Assembly: GCA_963724495.1 (NCBI GenBank)
Contig: CAVRUZ010000006.1
Location: forward strand, 1 to 64,000
Length of the DNA stretch: 64,000 bases
Direction: 5' to 3'
Source of the DNA: CAVRUZ01 sp963724495
GTDB lineage: Bacteria; Actinomycetota; Actinomycetes; Propionibacteriales; DAIQRJ01
Shown here: positions 56,230 through 64,000 of the stretch, one piece after another
Layout of the letters: every line of letters begins with the position of its first letter
How positions within the stretch are numbered: position 1 is the first letter of the stretch
Notes under the pieces: generated by a model
The model's database searches: none
What the model was told of the DNA's origin: nothing
What the model saw: the letters and a program-made list of their open reading frames with translations, nothing else
Position numbers and translations under genes: made by a program

Positions 56230-57444
56230 CTAGAACCCGCGGTACAGGTACGGCAGGACGGGCGGGAACAGCGTGGTCGCGGCTTCGGCAGTGGTCCCCG
56301 GAAAGGTGCCCAGGCCTCGACTGGCCAGCTCGGTCGGGTCCTGACCGCAGTACACGAGAGCCGACAGCGCCCGAACGCTGAGCCGCGCCACGTCGCCCGT
56401 CGGGTCGGTGACTTCGCTGACCACCAGCGCGCCACTGCGACCGTCGAGGTGGTACGTGCCCGACAGGTTGCCCGGGAAGTCGTTGTCGCCGACGACATCG
56501 ACGGTGAGCTCGGCGGGACCCGCGACCAGTCCGGCGAGGGCGGTGAGGTCGAGGACGCGCGCCATCGGGGCGTTGTGGCCGGGCACGGAGGTGAGGCTCA
56601 TGTCGTCGTGGTCCACGTCGGTGAACCAGGTCTCGACCACCTCACCCGGTGGCAGTTCGAACTCGAAGCCTGCGTACTGGTCGACGTGCCCAGCCAGCCA
56701 CTTGAGCATGGCCAGCCGGCTCACCGGGTCGGCGACGAGCATCCGGTCGCCCTTCACGACGTCGGAGAAGCCGGTGGTGCGAAACCGCCAGAACCCGGTG
56801 GGCTCGCCGTCGCGACGGCACAGCGCGACGAATCGGTCGTCGCTCTCCTTGATGCCCTCGTCCACCCAGCTCAGCGTGTCCTTGATGAACCCGTGGCGAC
56901 CCTCGAGCCACTGCTGCTCGACCGCCATCGAGGCGGCGTGGATGTCGTCCTCACCGCTGCGGCCGAGCTCGACCTTGACCGGGAGGTCGAGGCTGAGCAG
57001 CTCGGCCATTCCGGCGGTGTTCAGCTTGATCCGCCTGGCCTTGGGCAGGCCGACGTACCCGAACTTCGCGTAGAAGGACGGCCGGAACGGGTAGAGCGCC
57101 GCCACCGCGTAGCCGGCCTCCACTCCGCGGCGGTGCTGCTCGACCATCAGCGTGCGCACGTGCCCGCCGCGCCGATAGCCGGGGTGGGTGGCCACACCGG
57201 CGATGCCGAGACACTTGACCACAGCCCCACGGACGTTCTGCACGAACGGCCAGGCGCTGGTCGCGGCAATCGGCGTATCACCGTCGAATGCGACGAGAGT
57301 GGTCGTTCCGCTCCGCTTCTCCGGGTCCTCGACCGGGGCGTCCGGCGCCGGATGAGGCAAGGGCCCGGCCGCGAATGCGTAAGCCTGGAGAAGATGTGCA
57401 GTGGTCTTGAGCTCTGCTCCGGATACTTCCCGCACGGTCACCAT
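56230..57444 (-). CDS. eis: Eis-like GNAT N-acetyltransferase with SCP2-type C-terminal domain
   Basis: 404 residues, start ATG 57444. Acetyl-CoA site GIAGVATHPGYRRGGHVRTL (RRGGH), YPFRPSFYAKFGYVGLPKAR, then a second GNAT-like half and a C-terminal SCP2-like sterol-binding domain. The chain ends LYRGF; in Eis enzymes the C-terminal carboxylate of a terminal Phe takes part in catalysis, as here. Mycobacterial Eis acetylates many amines on aminoglycosides and host proteins. The natural substrate here is unknown. Confidence 0.85.
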   Translation of the reverse strand: MVTVREVSGAELKTTAHLLQAYAFAAGPLPHPAPDAPVEDPEKRSGTTTLVAFDGDTPIAATSAWPFVQNVRGAVVKCLGIAGVATHPGYRRGGHVRTLMVEQHRRGVEAGYAVAALYPFRPSFYAKFGYVGLPKARRIKLNTAGMAELLSLDLPVKVELGRSGEDDIHAASMAVEQQWLEGRHGFIKDTLSWVDEGIKESDDRFVALCRRDGEPTGFWRFRTTGFSDVVKGDRMLVADPVSRLAMLKWLAGHVDQYAGFEFELPPGEVVETWFTDVDHDDMSLTSVPGHNAPMARVLDLTALAGLVAGPAELTVDVVGDNDFPGNLSGTYHLDGRSGALVVSEVTDPTGDVARLSVRALSALVYCGQDPTELASRGLGTFPGTTAEAATTLFPPVLPYLYRGF

Positions 57445-57512
57445 GGCGGCAGCCTAGAGGGCGGTCGGGGGTTTCGAGTAAGTCCGTAAGCATGGTCGGG
57501 ATCGGCCGAAGG

Positions 57513-59351
57513 TCATACCTGGTCGCGCTGGGAGATCCAGGCCGAGTGCAGCCGGGCGTAGATCCCGCCGAGGGCCACCAGGTCGTCGTGCCGGCCGCGC
57601 TCCACCAGATTCCCGGCGTCGAACACCAGCACCTGGTCGGCGTTCTCGGCAGTGGACAGGCGGTGCGCGATCGTGACCGTCGTCCGCCCACGGGTGATCC
57701 CCTCGATCACCCGCTGCAGGGCAACGTCGGCTGCCGGGTCGACCGCCGAGGTCGCCTCGTCGAGCACGAGCAGCTCGGGATCGGCCACGTACGCGCGTCC
57801 GAGCGCCAGCAGCTGCCGCTCACCGGCCGACAGGTATTCGCCTCGCTGACCGACCGGCGACTCCAGGCCGTGCGGCAGCGACGACACCCACGAGTCGAGC
57901 CGCAGTTCGCGCAGTGCTGACCACAAGTCGGCATCGGTGGCATCCGGACGCCCGTACCGGAGATTGGTGCCGATGTCGGCGTCGAAGAGGAAACCGTCCT
58001 GCGGGACGATCACCACCCTGTTCCGCAGAGAGTCGAACGGCACCCGCCGCAGGTCGACCCCGCCCACTTTGATCGTGCCTGAGTCGGGATCCATCAATCT
58101 GGTCAGGAGTTTCGCGAAGGTCGTCTTGCCTGAGCCGGTCTCGCCGACGATCGCGACGTGCGACCCGGCCGGGACCTCGACGGAGATCCCGTGCAGCACC
58201 TCCGGTCCTTCGGGGTAGGTGAAGCGCAGCTGGTCGACCCGGACGTCGAGATGACCGGGCGGCAGCGCTTCGACGTCCTCGGGCGACAGCCGCGCGGGGT
58301 CGGCGATGTCGGCCGGCGTGTCGAGCACACCCAGGACGCGCCCCCAGCCCGCCAGCGCGTTCTGTGCCTCGTTGAGAATCTCGATCCCGAGGCGCATCGG
58401 CATGGTGAACAGCGTGATCAGGAACGTGAAGGCCAGCAGCTCGCCCAGCGTCATCTGCTCCTGGCTGACCCCGAGCCACAGCCCGCAGATGATCACCAGC
58501 GTGAGCGTGAAGCCGTCCATGAACTCCGACAGCGAGAAGCTCACCGACTGGGGCTTCAGCACCTTGATCTGCGCCTTGCGGACGTCCTGGATGCGCTCGT
58601 CCACCTGCGCCTGGCTGCGCTCGGTGACTCCGTAGGCCCGGACGGTTGCTGCACCGACGAGCGACTCCGACACCGCGCCCAGCATCGCGCCGACCGCCAG
58701 CCGGACCTTGGAGTAAGCCGCGCGGATGCGCAACTGGACCTGGCGCATGACCAGCATGGAGGGAACGAAGCACACCCACACGACCAGCGTGAGTTGCCAG
58801 GAGTAGACGGCCATCACCACGCTGGCGATGAGCAGTTGGGCGGTGGCCACGAGCAGCATCACGCCACCGAAGGAGATGAACTGGGAGATCGTGTCGACGT
58901 CCGAGGTGACTCGCGAGACCAGTGACCCGCGGCGCTCAGTTCCCTGTGTGAGCAGGGAAAGGTCGTGAACGTGCCGGAACGCACGTGTCCGCAGCGATGC
59001 CAGGCCGGACTCGCTCGCCCGGAACAGCCGCCGGTTCATCAATATCTGGCACAACGTGGTGAAGGCGATCAGCCCGAAGGCGGCTGCCACCGCCTTGGCC
59101 ACGAAGCCGAGGTCGGGCGTCGGCTGCTCGATGATCCCGCGGTCCATCACCTGCTGGATCGTGACCGGGATGACGACGCGGCCGATCGTCGCCAGCATTG
59201 CCAGCGTGAGCGTCAGCCACAGCCCGTCGAATACCTCCGGGCTCAGCCGGAGCCCACGACGCACGGTGTTGAACCCGCCCTCGATCGGTGCGGCCGTGGT
59301 CAGGCTGGCCGACGAGCGCCGGCCGGAGGTGTCGGGTGTCGTGGTGGTCAT
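57513..59351 (-). CDS. Heterodimeric ABC exporter subunit 1
   Basis: 612 residues; six-helix transmembrane domain (for example DGLWLTLTLAMLATIGRVVI) then ATPase: Walker A GETGSGKTT, Q-loop IVPQDGFLFDADIGTNLRYG, signature LSAGERQLLALGRAYV, Walker B LLVLDEATSAVD, IAHRLST. The catalytic Glu is present after Walker B, but the signature is LSAGE rather than LSGGQ. ATG 59351 overlaps the stop of subunit 2, so they are coupled. With subunit 2 it forms an exporter with one competent and one degenerate ATP site. Substrate unknown. Confidence 0.92.
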   Translation of the reverse strand: MTTTTPDTSGRRSSASLTTAAPIEGGFNTVRRGLRLSPEVFDGLWLTLTLAMLATIGRVVIPVTIQQVMDRGIIEQPTPDLGFVAKAVAAAFGLIAFTTLCQILMNRRLFRASESGLASLRTRAFRHVHDLSLLTQGTERRGSLVSRVTSDVDTISQFISFGGVMLLVATAQLLIASVVMAVYSWQLTLVVWVCFVPSMLVMRQVQLRIRAAYSKVRLAVGAMLGAVSESLVGAATVRAYGVTERSQAQVDERIQDVRKAQIKVLKPQSVSFSLSEFMDGFTLTLVIICGLWLGVSQEQMTLGELLAFTFLITLFTMPMRLGIEILNEAQNALAGWGRVLGVLDTPADIADPARLSPEDVEALPPGHLDVRVDQLRFTYPEGPEVLHGISVEVPAGSHVAIVGETGSGKTTFAKLLTRLMDPDSGTIKVGGVDLRRVPFDSLRNRVVIVPQDGFLFDADIGTNLRYGRPDATDADLWSALRELRLDSWVSSLPHGLESPVGQRGEYLSAGERQLLALGRAYVADPELLVLDEATSAVDPAADVALQRVIEGITRGRTTVTIAHRLSTAENADQVLVFDAGNLVERGRHDDLVALGGIYARLHSAWISQRDQV

Positions 59352-61231
59352 CGCCGCTCACCCGTCTTGGCCTCGAGCAGCTTGTGGGCGATCGTGGCCT
59401 CGTCGTAGGCATTCACCAGCGAGGCATACTCCGGAACGGTCTCGGCGAGCTCGGCATGAGTGCCGGCGCCGGCCACCCGGCCGCGGTGCACGAACACCAC
59501 CTGGTCTGCAAGCGCGATGGTGGCCTTGCGGTAGGCGACCACGAGGATCGCGCAGTCCAGCTCGGCCGACCGAAGGCCGTCGAGGATGGCCGCCTCGACG
59601 CTGGGGTCGACGGCCGACGTCGCGTCGTCGATCACCAGCAATCGTGGTCGCCGGACGATCGCCCGGGCCAGTGCGATCCGCTGCCGCTGGCCGCCGGACA
59701 ACGTTCCGCCGCGCTCCCCCAGCACGGTGTCCAGCTCGTGCGGCAGGGCGCGGACGAACGTGTCGGCCTGCGCAACTCCGAGTGCGTCCCAGACCTGGTC
59801 GTCGTCGAAGTCGGCACCCATCGTGACGTTGTTGCGGACGGTGTCGTCGAAGAGAAACGCCTGCTGCAGCACGAGAGCGACCTGATCGGTGATCGCCGCT
59901 GCGCGCAGATCCCGAACGTCCAGGGCCTCGAGCCGCACCGATCCTGCGGTCACGTCCATCAGCCTGCTGACAAGGTTCGTGACGGTCGACTTGCCCGATC
60001 CGGTCGCGCCGACGAGAGCGACCACCCGGTTGTCCGGTCCACGTGTCGCGACTTCGAGGTTCACGCCTTCGAGGACGAGCGGCCGGGTCTCGTCGCGGCC
60101 GTCGTCGTAGCCGAATCCCACATCGCGGAGCTCCAGGGGTACCTGCCCGCCCGCCGAGAGTGTCTCGTCACCGAAGGTCATGTCGGGCTCCGCCTGCAGC
60201 ACGCTGCGCACCCGGCCCCAGCCGACGACCAGGCGGGGCAGGTCGCCGAGCACCCAGCCGATCGACCGCAGCGGCAGCGCCATCAGCGTGAACAGGTACG
60301 CCACCGCCACCAGCGTGCCCACGTCGATGTCACCCGACCCGATCCGAATCGCACCTACGGACAGCACCGCGAGCACACCCAGGTTGGGCAGCGACTCCAT
60401 CAACGGGTCGAACCAGCCACGGATGTAGCCGGCCCGGATCATCTTGTCTCTCAGACGAAACGCCGCGTCGTTGAAACGGTCTGCTTCGTGCCCCTCGCGA
60501 CCGAGTGTCTTGATGACCGCGGCCCCGTCGAACGATTCGTGCGCCACCTCCGAGACGTCTGCCCGAAGGCCCTGGGCCGAGCGGATCAGTGGTGAGGCGA
60601 AGCGCTGGTAGAGAACGTTGACCGCCAGGACTGCCGGGATCAGCACGATGGCCACGAGTCCGAGCCACACGTCCGCGATCAGGATCGTGACCACGGCGTA
60701 GATCAGCATCGCAACGGTGCCGAGCGCGAACGGGAACGGCGCCATGACGAACCACATCGCCTCGACGTCGGCGTTGATGTTGCTCATCAGCTGGCCGGTG
60801 GAGTGGCGCCGGAGCCACGACAACGGCAGGTCGTTGTACTGGCGGGCGAGGCGGTGCCGGAAGCTGGCGTAGAGCCTGAACTGGGTCAGCGACGCGAACA
60901 CCCGGCGGCCCGCGACCGTGAGGGCACGCGCGATGGTGACCGCCACGATCAGGCTGACGCAGGAGATGAGCACTCCGCGATCGATCTGGCCGGACTGGAA
61001 CGAGGGCTCGATCAACGTGGTGGTCACGTACCCGAGCACGCTCGCCGACGTGACCTGCAGAATCGCGAACGCGACACCGCATACCACCGAGGCGAGAAAG
61101 ACGCCCTTGTGTTCCCAGGCGCCACGGAACAGGACGGCCAGTCCGATCCTCACGACATTGGCATCGACGACGGTCAACGAGTCCCCGGATGGGGAGGCTG
61201 CCTCGCTGGGTTTCGGCAAAGCCTTTGGCAC
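59348..61231 (-). CDS. Heterodimeric ABC exporter subunit 2
   Basis: 627 residues, GTG start at 61231. Six helices, intracellular loop QYNDLPLSWLRRHSTGQLMS. ATPase: Walker A GATGSGKST, Q-loop LVLQQAFLFDDTVRNNVTMG, signature LSGGQRQRIALARAIV, Walker B LLVIDDATSAVDP, VAYRK in place of the switch His block AHRL. Both the Asp replacing the catalytic Glu and the Tyr-Arg replacing Ala-His mark a degenerate catalytic site. Its perfect LSGGQ would complement subunit 1. A multidrug/lipid-type exporter by homology. Confidence 0.92.
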   Translation of the reverse strand: MPKALPKPSEAASPSGDSLTVVDANVVRIGLAVLFRGAWEHKGVFLASVVCGVAFAILQVTSASVLGYVTTTLIEPSFQSGQIDRGVLISCVSLIVAVTIARALTVAGRRVFASLTQFRLYASFRHRLARQYNDLPLSWLRRHSTGQLMSNINADVEAMWFVMAPFPFALGTVAMLIYAVVTILIADVWLGLVAIVLIPAVLAVNVLYQRFASPLIRSAQGLRADVSEVAHESFDGAAVIKTLGREGHEADRFNDAAFRLRDKMIRAGYIRGWFDPLMESLPNLGVLAVLSVGAIRIGSGDIDVGTLVAVAYLFTLMALPLRSIGWVLGDLPRLVVGWGRVRSVLQAEPDMTFGDETLSAGGQVPLELRDVGFGYDDGRDETRPLVLEGVNLEVATRGPDNRVVALVGATGSGKSTVTNLVSRLMDVTAGSVRLEALDVRDLRAAAITDQVALVLQQAFLFDDTVRNNVTMGADFDDDQVWDALGVAQADTFVRALPHELDTVLGERGGTLSGGQRQRIALARAIVRRPRLLVIDDATSAVDPSVEAAILDGLRSAELDCAILVVAYRKATIALADQVVFVHRGRVAGAGTHAELAETVPEYASLVNAYDEATIAHKLLEAKTGERR

Positions 61232-61430
61232 GGAGCGGACTCCGGTTCTGGTCGAATGCGGTCAGGGCCCGCGGACTCCAGGTGCGAAACGGAGGGGCGG
61301 TCGGATCAGGCTATCCGGTCCTTCGCTCGCCTACGGGGGCTTCCCGCGTCACCGACGCACGGCCGTGGGCAACGGTGAACCCGGGTTCGTGGACAATCGG
61401 CCAGGGCCGGAACGTCGGAGAGGACACCTC

Positions 61431-62834
61431 ATGGGGCAGGCAGGCAGCGGCGTACGGATCGAGCACGACTCGATGGGTGACATCGAGGTGCCGGCCGATG
61501 CGCTGTGGCGAGCGCAGACGCAGCGGGCGATCGAGAACTTCCCGATCTCCGGTGTTCCGCTCGAGCGAGGACTGATCTCGGCCCTGGCCTCCATCAAGGG
61601 GTGCTCGGCAGTCGTCCGGGCCGAGCGGGGCCTGCTGGACGCCGACAAGGCGACGGCTGTGCACGCCGCCGCGACCGAGATCGCGCGCGGCGACCACGAC
61701 GATGCCTTCCCGCTGGACGTGTTCCAGACCGGCTCGGGAACGTCGTCGAACATGAACGCGAACGAGGTGATCGCCACCCTCGCGCAGCGCCGTCTCGGGG
61801 CGCCCGTCCATCCGAACGACGACGTGAACGACCCGTTCTCGTCCAACGACCAGTTCCCCGCCGCCATCCACATCGCGGCGCTCGCCTCGGTGCAGCGCGA
61901 TCTCATTCCGGCCCTCGACCAGCTCGCGTCGTCGCTCGGAGCAAAGGCGGCGGAGTTCAGCGAGGTGGTGAAGTCCGGGCGCACCCACCTGATGGACGCC
62001 ACTCCGGTGACTCTCGGGCAGGAGTTCGGCGGCTACGCCGCCCAGGTGTTCTACGGCATCGACCGGCTCGATGGCGTACTCCCACGCGTCGGCGAGCTGC
62101 CGCTGGGAGGCACGGCCGTCGGCACCGGCATCAATGCGCCTGCGGGCTTGGCAGGCGAGGTCATCCGCCGGCTGGCCGACGACCTTCAGTTGCCGTTGTC
62201 GGAGGCGCCCAACCACTTCGAGGCGCAGAGCGCGCGTGACTCGCTCGTGGAGTTGTCGGGGGTCCTTCGCACGATCGCCGTCGGCCTCACCAAGATCGCG
62301 AACGACATCCGCTGGATGGGCTCCGGGCCGACCGCCGGGCTGGCGGAGATCCGGCTGCCCGACCTGCAGCCGGGCTCGTCGATCATGCCGGGAAAGGTCA
62401 ACCCGGTCCTGTGCGAGGCCGTCCTGCAGGTGTGCGCGCAGGTGGTGGGAAATGACACGGCGGTGGCGTGGGGCGGTGCAGCGGGCACGTTCGAGCTCAA
62501 CGTGATGCTCCCGGTCATCGCCCGCAACCTGCTCGAGTCCATCCGCTTACTGGCAAGCGTTTCCCGCCTGTTCGCGGAGCGCTGCATCGACGGCATCACG
62601 GCCGACGAGGAGCGCACCCGCGCGTTCGCCGAGTCGAGTCCGTCGATCGTCACCCCGCTCAACCACTACGTCGGCTACGACGAGGCGGCCAAGATCGCCA
62701 AGCAGGCACTCGCCGAGCACAAGACCATCCGCGAAGTGGTGATCGAGCGTGGCCATGTCGCGTCGGGTGCGATCACCGAGGCCGACCTCGACCGCGTCCT
62801 CGACGTGCTCGCGATGACCCGTCCGCCGGAGTGA
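61431..62834 (+). CDS. fumC: Fumarate hydratase, class II
   Basis: 467 residues from ATG 61431 with GGAGAGGAC upstream. Hallmarks: TGSGTSSNMNANEVIA, PNDDVNDPFSSNDQFPAAIH, GRTHLMDATPVTLGQEFGGY, and the fumarase superfamily signature GSSIMPGKVNP. It interconverts fumarate and malate in the TCA cycle as a homotetramer. The gene stands alone, 200 bp from the divergently transcribed exporter. Confidence 0.96.
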   Translation: MGQAGSGVRIEHDSMGDIEVPADALWRAQTQRAIENFPISGVPLERGLISALASIKGCSAVVRAERGLLDADKATAVHAAATEIARGDHDDAFPLDVFQTGSGTSSNMNANEVIATLAQRRLGAPVHPNDDVNDPFSSNDQFPAAIHIAALASVQRDLIPALDQLASSLGAKAAEFSEVVKSGRTHLMDATPVTLGQEFGGYAAQVFYGIDRLDGVLPRVGELPLGGTAVGTGINAPAGLAGEVIRRLADDLQLPLSEAPNHFEAQSARDSLVELSGVLRTIAVGLTKIANDIRWMGSGPTAGLAEIRLPDLQPGSSIMPGKVNPVLCEAVLQVCAQVVGNDTAVAWGGAAGTFELNVMLPVIARNLLESIRLLASVSRLFAERCIDGITADEERTRAFAESSPSIVTPLNHYVGYDEAAKIAKQALAEHKTIREVVIERGHVASGAITEADLDRVLDVLAMTRPPE

Positions 62835-62858
62835 TCCAGCTGCCGGAGCAGCGTCTTG

Positions 62859-63338
62859 TCAGTGGTAGGCGTGTGTCACCGCATGGCCTCGTCCACGGGC
62901 GATCAGCGCGCGATTGACCGGGACCGTCACGACGAAGGCGACCGCCAGTGACACAGCGAGCGTGGCCCAGAACAACGCGCTGGTGACTCCAGAGTCCATC
63001 GCGCCGGGGACCGCCAGGATCACTGCGTTGTCGACGAGTTCCATGACGGCGATCGAGACCGTGTCCGCGGCCAGAGCCACGCCCAGCGCCCGCCGGAACG
63101 ACAGTCCCGACCGGAGCACCGACCACATCGTGAAGGCGTAGCCGAAGACGAAGGCGAGCGCGATCGCCAGCAGCACGGTCGCAAGGTTGTGCCAGCCCAA
63201 CGCCGTACCGATCACGACGCCGAGGACCTCGCCGATCGCGCAGCCGGCCAGGCAGTGCCACGTGGCGTCGATGGCCTGGCGGGTGAGGGAGCGCTCCCGT
63301 GCGTGGCCGCTGTGTTCGTGATCCACGGTCGAGACCAT
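62859..63338 (-). CDS. DUF4396-family membrane protein
   Basis: 159 residues from GTG/ATG near 63338 (VSTVDHEHSGHARERSLTRQ). Starts with a His-rich segment (DHEHSGHA), then four helices: WHCLAGCAIGEVLGVVIGTA, ATVLLAIALAFVFGYAFTMW, RALGVALAADTVSIAVMELV and ALFWATLAVSLAVAFVVTVP. The composition and WHCLAGCAIGE motif fit DUF4396, frequent in metal-related gene contexts. His residues may bind metal (inference). It converges with fumC and lies upstream of copy C of the inverted-end element. Confidence 0.8.
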   Translation of the reverse strand: MVSTVDHEHSGHARERSLTRQAIDATWHCLAGCAIGEVLGVVIGTALGWHNLATVLLAIALAFVFGYAFTMWSVLRSGLSFRRALGVALAADTVSIAVMELVDNAVILAVPGAMDSGVTSALFWATLAVSLAVAFVVTVPVNRALIARGRGHAVTHAYH

Positions 63339-63374
63339 ACCCCCAGGGGTAATCCGGGCCGAATGTTCGGCCGG

Positions 63375-63449
63375 AAACATGCAGTCAACCCCTCGCAGCG
63401 CACCGTTTGTGGCGGTTCGGACATCTTTGCGGCGTGGCCGTGCCTGTTT
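63375..63449. repeat. 75-nt element with AAACATGCA inverted termini (copy C)
   Basis: Left end AAACATGCA (63375-63383), right end TGCCTGTTT (63441-63449), one mismatch from the perfect inverse. It lies 18 bp downstream of the TPR-gene stop at 63468 and upstream of the DUF4396 gene. Confidence 0.65.
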
Positions 63450-63467
63450 GGTGCGCGAGTGCCGGGC

Positions 63468-64000
63468 TCAGCTGGCAGAGAGCCGTTCGCCCGCCGCCAC
63501 CAGCTCGGCGTTCACCGGAACGGCGAGGAAGCCGGCCCGCATCTGGTCGTCGCCGATGGCGTCGGCCGACTCGATCAGATATCGGCGGGCATCGGCCAGG
63601 ACGAGATCGGCGGCGGGGTCGCCGGCCTTCGCCAAGACCTGCCAACAGGTCCTCAGCAGCGCGCCCGGGCGGTCGGCACCGGCCAGCAGCGCCCGATCCA
63701 GTTGTTCGCGAGCTTCGACCACCAGCGCGACGGCAGCCGGCGCATCCCCGTTCGCGAGGGCCACACCGGCCAGGCCAACCCGGGCCTCGAGCAACAGGGG
63801 TGGCACCTCGACCTCGGTGAACAGTTCGACCGCCGTCGTGAACGCGCCCTCGGCAGCCTTGACGTCGCCAGTGCGCGCGGCCGCGTAGCCCAGGGCGAGG
63901 TGCGCATGCCCGCGGTCGAGCGGCGACGACACCCGTTCGCCGGCCAGAACCGCCTCGCGTGCCTGCGCCAGTGCCTCGTCCGGGCGCTCGCGCTCGACCT
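63468..64000 (-). CDS. TPR-repeat protein, 3' part (5' end outside the window)
   Basis: The frame is open from the right edge to the stop at 63468 (about 177 residues). It is Ala/Leu/Glu-rich with helical hairpin spacing (ALAQAREAVLAGE, HLALGYAAARTGDVKAAEGA, LEARVGLAGVALANGDAPAA, ALLRTCWQVLAKAGDPAADL), typical of the C-terminal tetratricopeptide tail of large ATPase-type regulators or adenylate-cyclase-like proteins in actinobacteria. The N-terminal domains would decide. The closing segment DDQMRAGFLAVPVNAELVAA is also known from such regulators. Confidence 0.75.
   Translation of the reverse strand, partial: VERERPDEALAQAREAVLAGERVSSPLDRGHAHLALGYAAARTGDVKAAEGAFTTAVELFTEVEVPPLLLEARVGLAGVALANGDAPAAVALVVEAREQLDRALLAGADRPGALLRTCWQVLAKAGDPAADLVLADARRYLIESADAIGDDQMRAGFLAVPVNAELVAAGERLSAS

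Overview
The window is high-GC DNA from an actinobacterium. Gene content and order (clpS-DUF2017-murI-SpoU methylase-rph-rdgB, DUF3039, YqgE, an Eis-type acetyltransferase, EttA, orn beside tRNA-His) fit the Propionibacteriales, most likely a Nocardioides-like member of the Nocardioidaceae. No rRNA operon, CRISPR array, intact prophage or complete insertion sequence was seen. Much of the window is chromosomal core with catabolic and transport islands.

Layout. 1-3165 is a gene graveyard: a truncated membrane protein, a frameshifted small membrane protein, an HNH nuclease remnant, a broken MazG-like pyrophosphohydrolase, then about 1.3 kb without a gene. 3166-5039 is the remnant of an integrative element (RecT-like recombination protein, excisionase-like HTH protein, hypothetical protein, strong hairpin). 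5405-11727 carries a lipoprotein, ettA, an ssb paralogue and a pair of dynamin-like GTPases. tRNA-Arg, then a frameshifted surface protein and class E/F-like sortase, occupy 11900-13717. A leftward oligopeptide-type ABC operon fills 13812-20287. 20495-30241 is core: orn, tRNA-His, tRNA-Lys, a TetR regulator, a glucose-dehydrogenase-like enzyme, bcp, a short tRNA-Leu, the rdgB/rph/murI/clpS operon and pncB. 30316-34806 is a carbohydrate island (phosphatase, GH172/DUF2961, class V aminotransferase, GH130). 34835-43897 has two ABC-2 exporters, an MFS carrier, DUF3039, YqgE, VanZ-like and a malic enzyme. 44239-50168 is a second, complete oligopeptide-type ABC operon facing two tandem Gfo/Idh/MocA oxidoreductases. 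52611-64000 holds a GCS2-type ligase, an M20 peptidase, a nucleoside hydrolase, Eis, a heterodimeric ABC exporter, fumC, a DUF4396 membrane protein and the 3' end of a TPR gene.

How the genes work together. Two family-5 solute-binding ABC systems plus GH172, GH130 and sugar-type oxidoreductases suggest scavenging of oligosaccharides or opine/peptide-like solutes (inference). The clpS-to-rdgB operon couples protein turnover, cell-wall precursor supply, RNA processing and nucleotide-pool sanitation.

Two observations stand out. Three intergenic copies of a 75-nt element, each bounded by an inverted AAACATGCA motif, lie 12-26 bp downstream of leftward stop codons; I know of no described family matching it. 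Second, many conserved genes carry one or more single-base frameshifts, several at short homopolymers, which suggests sequencing error as much as real decay; such genes are entered as pseudogenes with this caveat.
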